A stretch of DNA of 24,896 nucleotides from Paramicrosporidium saccamoebae (lineage: Eukaryota > Rozellomycota), in NCBI GenBank assembly GCA_002794465.1, contig MTSL01000020.1:1-24896 (forward strand). Reading direction: 5' to 3'. The notes beneath the pieces were generated by a model that saw only the letters and a list, made by a program, of their open reading frames with translations, was not told the DNA's origin and searched no databases. The translations under genes and the position numbers were made by a program. Positions 15,101 through 23,118 of this stretch are shown here, in pieces; within the stretch, counting starts at the first letter, position 1, and each line of letters starts with the position of its first letter.

Positions 15101-15592
15101 ATGGCTCCGGTACCATTCCCATTGTATTCTCATCCATCCTTCCTGTAGAAAACTCGCAAAGCCAAGGTTGAAGAGAATGTTACTCTCGGACCTCAGGTCC
15201 GTCCCGGCGAACTCGTCTTTGGTGTCGCCCACATCTACGCCTCCAACAATGATACCTTTGTCCACGTCACTGACTTGACTGGTCGCGAGACCATTGTCCG
15301 TGTCACTGGTGGTATGAAGGTCAAGGCTGATCGTGATGAGCCATCCCCCTACGCCGCTATGTTGGCCTCCCAGGACGTCGCTGTCAAATGCAAGGAACTC
15401 GGTGTCACTGCCCTGCACGTAAAGATCCGTGCCACTGGTGGTAATGGCTCCAAGACTCCCGGACCTGGTGCGCAGTCTGCTCTGCGTGCGTTGGCTCGCT
15501 CGGGCATGCGTATTGGACGTATTGAAGATGTTACGCCTATTCCGACCGATTCTTCGCGTCGCAAGGGTGGTCGCCGCGGTCGCCGTCTTTAG
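15101..15592 (+). CDS. RPS14: 40S ribosomal protein S14 (uS11), two exons
   Basis: Exons 15101-15109 (only MAP) and 15149-15592 give 150 residues (human 151). uS11 sits on the platform of the 40S subunit at the mRNA exit. Blocks: [72 protein letters not shown]-like and the invariant C-terminus [10 protein letters not shown]. The intron right after the third codon is typical of ribosomal protein genes in intron-poor fungi. AATAAA at 15641-15646. Confidence 0.97.
15110..15148 (+). other. 39-nt intron of RPS14
   Basis: Donor GTACCA, branch-like CTCAT, pyrimidine-rich tail, acceptor CTGTAG, phase 0 after MAP. Longest intron found here. Confidence 0.9.
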
Positions 15593-15640
15593 ATGGCATG
15601 GCGTTGTCTTCTTGTTCTGCTCGTCATAATACACATATGC

Positions 15641-15646
15641 AATAAA
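15641..15646 (+). terminator. RPS14 polyadenylation signal
   Basis: AATAAA 49 nt after the stop codon. Confidence 0.6.
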
Positions 15647-16272
15647 CCTGTTCTAACACCCCCACAAGTATTCACTTGATGCCGCTGCTGGTCGAGTGTG
15701 AATTAACAAAAGTCGAATAGAGACCCAAAGCGCGCTGGTATTATATTAATCTCCAAAATTAGACTCATGATACTGTAGATGAATTTTATGGCACTCGTTA
15801 TTTTACGAGATATTCAAGGACTGACAATAATGCATTTGTTAGGCCGTGTTTTGATACTAGCCCTTTGTGAAGGGGATTTTAATCGCCAATTATTTCACTA
15901 AAGATTGACCAATTATGGAGAAGCAAGATAAAGGCCCCTTTAATAAAGACTCTCGCGTGCTAAACGGCTCTGTTAAAGAGCATCTACTTACTATTGGTGA
16001 GTCCGACCTAGATAGCGGTCCCCCAGCCCAGTTTGGTTATATTAAGAATGATTACCTATAAAGAAGCCATGTACCTTAATAAAAGACAGCTCACCCACCA
16101 ACAGGCTCTTTATGGGGATCTTTGGTCCGTCTATTTACTCCCACAACTTTTACATACATAATGTTTTTTGCGGATGTAAGATAGTATAATTATAGACCAG
16201 AGATTCAAATAACGGGTGTTATTAGTAGCCTCACAGCGAACAGGCCATTACTCAAAATCAATTTTGTGAGGT
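15647..16272. other. Gene-poor spacer with one small ORF
   Basis: About 625 AT-rich bases between RPS14 and the 423-residue protein. No tRNA or known snRNA motif recognised. It contains a 48-codon ORF at 15915-16061 followed by AATAAA (16078-16083), and an intron-like GTACCT...CAACAG stretch at 16071-16104. Confidence 0.5.
15915..16061 (+). CDS. Possible small protein of 48 residues
   Basis: ATG 15915 to TAA 16061, beginning MEKQDKGPFNKDSRVLNGSV and ending FGYIKNDYL. AATAAA follows 17 nt after the stop. It is not recognised. It may be chance, or one exon of a multi-exon gene, since 30-39-nt introns are common here and the next frame (from 16048) can be extended across an intron-like 34-nt stretch at 16071-16104. 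Confidence 0.2.
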   Translation: MEKQDKGPFNKDSRVLNGSVKEHLLTIGESDLDSGPPAQFGYIKNDYL

Positions 16273-17544
16273 ATGCATTATTCGTGGCTTATACTCTCGT
16301 TAGAGATTTGGTATCGGGTCGTCCTCTGTTCTACTGTCGCAAGGCGACAATTGTATGAGCGCTTTAGCAATTGGAGGCTTGATGCCATCGATGAAGCTTT
16401 CTCGTCCGCTGGCCGGGCGACGACAACTCCAGTGTACGGCAGAATTGACGAATTTAAAGAATGGGGGAGTACCCCTCTGTCCGAATTGCAACCAAGTGGC
16501 TACTTTACAGACAGAATCGACCCGTTTACCGTTGTAGAGGAGAGTATGCATTGGATGCTATTGATCAACACTACAAGACCAAAGCAGCCTGCAGAGTCTC
16601 TACCTTTTGATATAAACGCCCATATAGCGAGGATATCGGATTCAAATGGTTCCAAGGACGATGATTCCTCCACGGCTTCCCAGTCTTTCTCTCAAATGTC
16701 AACTTCCTCGGGCGACTCGAGCCTTAAATCTGTTGAAGACGAGGCTTCTGTTACCGAAGATATCGCTTTGGCGGCTGGGACTGCTGATAAGGCATCTGAC
16801 CCTGTCTCCAACTCATGTCAACTTACTTTGTCAGAGCATGCCAGTAAGCCTCAAGAAGACAAAGTGAAAATTATCCGAAATAAGATTGTGCCATCTGACC
16901 CGGCACGAGCATTGTGGTTTGTACAGTGCAAGACACCGACATGCTCAACCGCAGCTCTCACCCAAGAGTCCTCTAGGGTCCGTTTCAGTTGGACCAGCAT
17001 TTGCAGCCCCTTCGTGATCAAACAGACTGTTTATGCTCTCACGAGTATGAACCGCAAGATGGGATGCCGTATCAGTTCGGATCGAATCTTTATACTTGAT
17101 GGATATGGTTCTGGTTACAGCAGGCAAGCCTCCGTCCATAAAACCTGGAGACATTTTCCAATTGATGAGACCACCTTGGTCACGGCACAATTTAAAGATC
17201 TATTTCCTCTGCAATCGGACGGATTGGTGGTAATCCTTGATCAAAACCGTCGTGTTCTCATTAAATCATTTGGACGTCCTCCTGTGGGTGCCGTGCTTTT
17301 TCGTAAATTTCAAGAAGAATTTCTGCCAATAGCCACATCAGTCGATAATAGTTTAGTTACCCGCACCGTTATGAGTGGTGACATTGTGCTGGTGACACAC
17401 ATTGCTGTACTTAATCACACCATACCCGGAGGATTTGAAGCAATGTCTCCTGTGATAACTGCCAAGTTGGCAGAAATAATGGCAAGTTCTTCAGGGTACG
17501 CTACTGAATTTTGTGTCGTCGCCGAGGTGGCAATAGACGGTTAA
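16273..17544 (+). CDS. Unknown protein with hydrophobic N-terminus
   Basis: 423 residues, single exon. The N-terminus MHYSWLILSLEIWYRVVLCS could be a signal peptide or anchor. Residues about 35-105 are a mixed globular stretch (PVYGRIDEFKEWGSTPLSEL). About 118-200 is a Ser/Asp/Glu-rich linker (DSNGSKDDDSSTASQSFSQM). About 205-423 looks like a globular alpha/beta domain, with LVVILDQNRRVLIKSFGRPP, MSGDIVLVTHIAVLNHT and a final EFCVVAEVAIDG. I recognise no family. It is bordered by the two largest spacers of the window. Codon use looks like the neighbours, so there is no sign of recent transfer. Confidence 0.6.
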   Translation: MHYSWLILSLEIWYRVVLCSTVARRQLYERFSNWRLDAIDEAFSSAGRATTTPVYGRIDEFKEWGSTPLSELQPSGYFTDRIDPFTVVEESMHWMLLINTTRPKQPAESLPFDINAHIARISDSNGSKDDDSSTASQSFSQMSTSSGDSSLKSVEDEASVTEDIALAAGTADKASDPVSNSCQLTLSEHASKPQEDKVKIIRNKIVPSDPARALWFVQCKTPTCSTAALTQESSRVRFSWTSICSPFVIKQTVYALTSMNRKMGCRISSDRIFILDGYGSGYSRQASVHKTWRHFPIDETTLVTAQFKDLFPLQSDGLVVILDQNRRVLIKSFGRPPVGAVLFRKFQEEFLPIATSVDNSLVTRTVMSGDIVLVTHIAVLNHTIPGGFEAMSPVITAKLAEIMASSSGYATEFCVVAEVAIDG

Positions 17545-18052
17545 AAGATTGTACCCAGTGGTGACAGCAGATCAAGTATTCGTGATTTAGAGACTCATTA
17601 TTGTGCAAAAATAACCCAAATGTGTAAAGCAATTGCTTGTTTCTTTATCGAGGATCGATACAAGGTAGGGAAGACACTCTATGAGATGAACACGACGAGT
17701 GCGATGGACACAAGGGACACTACCGCCCCCTCCATTGTTTAAATCATCGATAATGTCGTATCGGAGAATCTAGATAAAAACTTGCCAATTTATAATTAAA
17801 GAGGCCCCTCCGGTCAGATACCACTGTATTGAGCTCTCTCCTTTATGCACCAAGATCATAATCTTGGTCGAGTACACTTGAAATGTTACCAGCTCCGTGA
17901 ATTGACAAGCCATGCTATTAAGAGACTAGTAGTAGATGTTCTTAATTGAGAGTATTTGATGAGCGGATAGACATTCTCACAGGCCCTTTATCGAGACTAT
18001 TTAATCCACAAATGTGTTCTCTCACACCTCTCACGTATTTACAAAAAGCTCT
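17545..18052. other. Gene-poor spacer between the unknown gene and SEC7
   Basis: About 500 AT-rich bases between two convergent genes. The one clear structure is an 8-bp stem hairpin at 17849-17868. No convincing ORF or RNA gene. Confidence 0.5.
17849..17868. repeat. 8-bp inverted repeat (hairpin)
   Basis: ACCAAGAT-CATA-ATCTTGGT, perfect stem with 4-nt loop. Lies between the convergent ends of the unknown gene and SEC7. Confidence 0.6.
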
Positions 18053-21000
18053 TTACTTGGAAATACCAAACGACTCTAGTCGAAACCTTAGCAGCATCTG
18101 GTTCGTGGTCATTACAAATTCCTTTGCCTCCTCAAATGCATGGTGATTTCGATCCATCAACAGACAAAACTCCAACGCTACAGAAAGCTGCGTTTCCACC
18201 ATCCTTTCTCCAATATTGTACAGCTCGGTATTGGAGCCCTTATTACGCAGATCAAGACTTTGAGAAATGCTAGACCATTGTCGAAGGACTGTGGAGGCCA
18301 CTTCGTTCCAGCTCTTGCTAATTCTCTTCCTAGCTGCGTTGGGGAGGCGCATTTCTACGCATCGCTGAAGGGCCACTGTAGAAATTTTAAAATAACGCTG
18401 TGCAAGCTCACGAAGCGCGTCAGAACTCTCATAAAGACATGTGAGCTGCTCCCCCTTCTTTAGTCCCCGATCATAAAACTCGAATAAAATGCCCACGAGT
18501 AGAGAAAGAGAGCCAGTCTCTTGCCGAGTAAGAACAAGTTCTTCTAGATTTGCTCCAATTCCAGCATTTACCATCATTTGGCGAAGGGGGAGGTTCCCGT
18601 TGAATGCCAAGGCGAACTCATATAGTCGGAGAATGAGTCCGAGGAATGAATTGACTGAATCAAAAGAAATCGATGACGCAGGTGAGAGGATAGAGTCTTC
18701 CGCCTTGGTAGTAATTTCTTTGAAGAGATCAAGCAGCATCAGCTGGGCAGTGCATTGTTTTGCCAATATTTGCAAATTGGTCAATTCACGACGTACGGGC
18801 CTGTACCGCTCAGGAAAGGTTACAGATGTAGCCGACATGCTTACATCGAATTGGATGGCCTGTTCTGCATTGTCGGTAGGGTTTTCTTCTTCAGCCAAGG
18901 CCGTAATTTCAAATAAATCACCAGGACTGTACGACTCGTAAACTCGTTGAAGAGTCTCTATCATGAGAGACCAGTGGCGAGCCGTGAAGCATTTTTCATG
19001 ATTAGGAATAATCAGTTCCTTGATGAGCTGCAGCCCCAGATCAGTGACACCGCCAAGATCCAGCCTAAGCGCCATTCCTTCCACTAGCTTGAGAACATCT
19101 AAGAGGCGTAAGATACATCAGATTTGAATTACTTTCGAAAATATCAGGGATGCCGGCAGTGATCAGCTTTGTGTTATGAACAGAGACGAGTTCAACAGCC
19201 CACTCCATCAAACGAATGAACATTTCCTCGTCCGCACCAGGGGCACTTAGCTCTTCTAGAAGAGGGAAAATGATACTCCTCCAAATTACCCTCCAGGCTC
19301 CCTCTTGATAACAGGTCCCTTGCTCCTTGAGCAGCTTAAAAAGGTTTTGCATTGACATTTTCGCGCTCTCCTTAAAGTGCTGTTCAGCTGCAATACGACT
19401 CAACCCAGACAGGACATGATACCATTTGAGGAAAAACTCTTCATCATTGACAACAAAGACAGTCTGTTCAGATCGATGCTGTGAGAATAACAAGTCACCA
19501 ATCAGCACAAAAGTCTCAATAGCATCTCTGCTCATTGTGGCATCAGATTGCAAGCCAAACCTTTCCAGAGCACGAAGGAACCCAAACATGACATCATCAC
19601 TCAGGGAGAGAATCAGTGGCATGTGCTCACGTGCGACTCGTTGCAAGATCCCAAACCCAGTGGTTGATAAGAGAGAGTCATCCACGCCCTTGGCGAGAAC
19701 GGCAAATAGGGGCTCAGCGACGTGATTCTCCTTATCGTACGAGTACTTTAGCACACGCTCGAGTTGAGAGGAGGGGAGTTGATAAACTCGGTTAGCGTAG
19801 TGAGAAATGAAATTGCGTCCCAAATTCTTGGAATTGAACAGCGCTACGAGGAAAGACAACAGACCTCTGCCGTCAAGACTTGACAAGTTCAACTCGCGAA
19901 TGTTGTGGTTAGCATCGACAATGCTAGCGAGATCCCACGTAGAGAGACAGCTTAGCGTGACGACCCAGCTGCTTCCAAGTTCAGATCCATGCTCATCAAA
20001 AATGTCGTACAGCCAGGATAAAGTGCCTTCTCCTTTAAGATCCGAGTCATAGTCGGGCCGGAACGCACTTGTGGCTAGCAGTCTTTCCAGTGCACAATAT
20101 CGTTCTTTTTCCATTCCAAGCCGGCAGGTCATCTGGACGACGTCGGAGAAGCACTCCAAAAGAGAACAAATAAATTCAAAATGCGTAGTAAATTGACTGT
20201 TGTGTGCGCCAAATTCTAGCCGTGATGGCCAGAGGTCAAACTTGTCAATGCACATGGACGCTGTGCGAGCCCACAAGTCCACCACAGCTGTGAGCAGTGC
20301 ACCAACAAAGTCGCCATCTTTGCATTGTATAAATTCTGAGATGGGACGAGATCCCAGTGGGAGGGGATGCTCGACAGTCTGGGAGTATAACTGAATTTCG
20401 GCAATAGATATTTCACCAAATATTCCGTTCAAGACATCTTCTGACAAATCTTTGTCCTTGTCAATAGCTCCCATCGTGTTCTTTATGAAACTTTCACGAC
20501 TCATCTTTTCACGTACATTCATGGAGTACATGTCGGTATTGAGCATTAGCGTCGAATATGAAATCTGGAAAAGCATTTCCGCATCCGGAAATACATCTGG
20601 AGCAGTTTCGTGCAATTTGCGACTAAAGTTTTCAAGAAAGCGCTCAATAACCTGTGACTCGCCAGGAATTCGGAAACTCTCCAAAAACAATCGCAGAGCT
20701 GACACAAATGATAGTTCATGAAAATCAAATGTGTCAGTATACTTTTGGAGAAGCTCAGCACTAGTGGACAAGCCAAGAAACTCTCCAATGGATCTTTTGC
20801 TAATCCCACGAGTGAAGCGTAGCCATTTGGCTTGGCTCTCCAAATTGTGCTCATCTGCAAAACCGGACTTGATTGCCAGATCGAGTCCGAGCCGAGGCTT
20901 TGAATTGAACAGTTGAACGCAGTTTTTTAATGCACGCTTCTTGGCCGTATTTTGATTGTAGTTGGAGAGGCTTTCAGCCCGGGCCTTCCCGGGAGAGCTT

Positions 21001-22301
21001 TGATGCCATGTCGTGGTCGACTTCATAAAGGTTATCAGCGCATCTACACAGGACAATTTGACTGCCAAATCTTTATCGGTAAAAGCAGTACCGGGTATTC
21101 GGCTTCCTTCCGCGCGATGCCAGTCCACTTCAGTTAATATATTGATCAGCTCCAAGCATGAGTCAATGACTGAGAGCGTGTGAATCTCTGAATCGTAATT
21201 GACAAAACAAGAGAAGAGTGTCGCAGGATTTCCAAAAATTTGCGTATTGATAAACTTGACAGTTTGAAGTTTGTTTCTAAACGGCCGAAGATGGCTTTTA
21301 ATAATAGGCCCCTTTGTTATTGCACCTCCCTCATCGTTGACACCCGATGGGGATCCAATATAATCGGAGAGTATAATTTCAATTGCCTCTCGGTTCCTTG
21401 CAAAGTGGTCTCGGATTACAATCTCTAGGATAGAAAGACACTTTTCGTAAACCGCCTCATCGGCAAGGTTGAGTGGCCCAATTAGGGTAGGCAACAAGTC
21501 TGTGCCTATAAACACGGCCACCTCACCCGTCTTAAATAGTGTCTCGTGCGATTTTAAAACGGACAGAATGAGATCTAGGCACATTACAGTGAGAGACGCT
21601 GGACAGCGGGGGTTTCTAATTACTGAACAGAGCCACTTGAATATAACCTCTAGGACTATTAAGCACACAGACCCAGTAATACCTTGATCGATGGACGATG
21701 TACTTCCACCCGGCGGGACATCCATTCTCTCATTAACAAGCTGTGTGATTGCTGCTCGGGCAGCATTTTGATTCACCGATTGTTTGGAATGCAAAAAGAC
21801 CTCGGTGAGCTTGTTAAGGGCAATGCTTAATAAATCACCAGAGATGGCACGGTTGGGATTGGTGCTGGCAGTCAATAGTAGTTGGATCAATTTTAACTCT
21901 GCCCCAGAAGTGGCGCTGTTTGCATTAAAGTCACTGGACAACGTCTTCATTGTCTCGGGAACAATGTCGAATGTTCCAATTATAGTAACTTGTCCCTCTT
22001 CATTAGATTGTGTAATGTCGATAGTGTCGCCCGCCCCTATCAAACCGCGCATAAACATTCTGTGCAGAATCCCCAAAAGTACTTCATCTACCTTAAATGT
22101 CCATTGCAGCTTGGCCAGTGGTGGGATGCTGGTGGGTCGGAGTAGCGCCAACCAAAGGCGGGCTGCAATTCTGTTGTTGTCAGCGTCCGCCTCTCCAGAC
22201 AGGGCTGATAGCTTCTGAAAATATTCTAGGTATGGCGCATGCCTCTCGGGGACGCGACGAGAGCAATCCTCGATGAGGGCCCTAATGCCTTCCTTGGACA
22301 T
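18053..22301 (-). CDS. SEC7: SEC7/BIG-type ARF guanine-nucleotide exchange factor, two exons
   Basis: Exon 1 is 22301-19133 and exon 2 is 19098-18053 on the minus strand: 1404 residues, shorter than yeast Sec7 (2009) and human BIG1 (1849). It activates ARF GTPases at the trans-Golgi for vesicle coat assembly. Residues 160-195 carry the DCB signature of the BIG/SEC7 branch (HSKQSVNQNAARAAITQLVN). The HUS region follows (FVNYDSEIHTLSVID at about 366). The Sec7 domain spans about 455-640: FNSKPRLGLDLAIKSG, FLGLSTSAELLQKYTDTFDF, the catalytic loop FRIPGESQVIERFL with Glu548, and MLNTDMYSMNVREKMSRESF. Armadillo-like HDS repeats follow; exon 2 continues them (KCFTARHWSLMIETLQRVYE). It is divergent from the secreted gene at 22431. 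Confidence 0.93.
19099..19132 (-). other. 34-nt intron of SEC7
   Basis: On minus: donor GTAATT, branch-like CTGAT, acceptor CTCTTAG, phase 1. Joins PDIFE to NVLKLVEGMALRL. This explains the frame change at this point; no frameshift mutation is needed. Confidence 0.8.
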
Positions 22302-22339
22302 GTCTCGAAAAGTTTAAAGTCATTTCGAGTGAATACATC

Positions 22340-22347
22340 TATAAATA
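22340..22347 (+). promoter_or_regulatory. TATA box upstream of the secreted gene at 22431
   Basis: TATAAATA 91 nt before the ATG, in the 129-bp divergent spacer shared with SEC7. More distant than at the other secreted genes, so less certain. Confidence 0.3.
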
Positions 22348-22430
22348 ACCATGTGCTTAGTTATTGTGGCTACAGTATACTGATAGATGCTAAAAGTACA
22401 TAAACAGTGTGCGAGTATCTGCGCTGTTCA

Positions 22431-22766
22431 ATGAAACTTGACATAACGTTGCTAGCCATATTTGCAATTGCAATTGCAAATGCAAACAAGTTGTCATCCA
22501 AGAAAAACCGCCCGAGTAATGGCGAAAGGATGGTGAGCAGAGACCCGCAGGAAGAGCTCTTTTTGGTAGTGGACCCAGAATGGACTACATCCTCTACTGG
22601 ATCCACAATCACTGACCAAATCCGAAGTCTAAGGGCTAAGAGGTATGCAAAACAAGCAGTTATAGAACGCAAATCTCGTCGTCCAACTGGCCAATCTCAC
22701 CACTATAGCGGCAAATCCCATCCTTATAGTGGCAAATCTGAAAGATTGCGCAAGAAAAGGCGATAG
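22431..22766 (+). CDS. Small secreted basic protein
   Basis: 111 residues from ATG 22431, chosen for its signal peptide MKLDITLLAIFAIAIANA. The mature part is Lys/Arg/Ser-rich with a short repeat HHYSGKSHPYSGKS and a strongly basic C-terminus SERLRKKRR. No known domain. Same general type as the proteins at 8792-11547. The stop is followed in another frame by a Thr/Asn repeat (22775-22879) and by AATAAA at 22927-22932, so the repeat is probably in its 3' UTR. Confidence 0.65.
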   Translation: MKLDITLLAIFAIAIANANKLSSKKNRPSNGERMVSRDPQEELFLVVDPEWTTSSTGSTITDQIRSLRAKRYAKQAVIERKSRRPTGQSHHYSGKSHPYSGKSERLRKKRR

Positions 22767-22774
22767 GCATAGCA

Positions 22775-22879
22775 CTGAACCCCACCGCTATCAATATGAT
22801 ATTCAACTTTACCACTACCAATATGGCATTTAATCCCACCACCACCACTAACACGACACTCGATCTCACTACCATCGGC
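22775..22879 (+). repeat. Degenerate 27-nt repeat, Thr/Asn-coding if translated
   Basis: Units at 22775-22801, 22802-22828, 22829-22858 (one codon longer) and a partial 22859-22879. In the open frame 22742-22927 they read LNPTAINMI, FNFTTTNMA, FNPTTTTNTT, LDLTTIG, with two N-glycosylation sequons (NFT, NTT). There is no ATG upstream of the repeat in that frame. Confidence 0.55.
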
Positions 22880-23060
22880 TCACCACTGCCAAAGTCGCGG
22901 CTATTCCTTACAGTATTCATCAAGTGAATAAATCTATAACCTACCACTGCCGTAATAGGCAAAAAAATACGTATATTTTCGCTCATCACCAAATCCAAAC
23001 ATTTGTACCCATCACCAGAGGCAAGTTCAATGTCATGTTGGTACCATTAAATGTCGCTAT

Positions 23061-23070
23061 CCCTGGTCAA
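23061..23070 (+). promoter_or_regulatory. CCCTGGTCAA element upstream of importin-alpha
   Basis: Exactly the ten bases found 20 nt before the RPS14 start; here 58 nt before ATG 23119. Upstream context GCTA(T)CCCTGGTCAA is also shared. Confidence 0.4.
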
Positions 23071-23118
23071 TCGTTTAGCTTCCGACTATCCTCCTCTACA
23101 CGCCATTCTTCGCAGGAC

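Noticed and set aside
17598-17735. Minus-strand frame that with a 45-nt intron would read like the start of cytochrome bc1 subunit QCR9 (FPTLYRSSIKKQ)
   Set aside because: The required conserved C-terminal part (FD...NKGKLWK) is not present downstream in any frame, and the intron would be longer than all others here. Probably chance.
15647-18052. tRNA or snRNA genes in the gene-poor spacers
   Set aside because: No paired TTCRA-type T-arm with matching acceptor stem and no U1, U2, U4, U5 or U6 signature sequences were found by eye; a covariance-model scan would settle it.
18053-19084. Separate 343-residue gene downstream of SEC7
   Set aside because: Its residues continue the C-terminal armadillo-like region of the ARF-GEF and a 34-nt GTA...TAG intron joins the two frames exactly.
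22727-22765. Possible 39-nt intron linking the 22431 gene to the Thr/Asn repeat frame
   Set aside because: It would be in frame, but the donor is GTGGCA while every supported intron here uses GTA, and the basic C-terminus it removes is typical of this protein class.
22660-22998. 112-codon minus-strand hydrophobic frame
   Set aside because: Its Val-rich stretch is the antisense of the Thr/Asn repeat (ACC read as GGT/GTG), and it overlaps the secreted gene.
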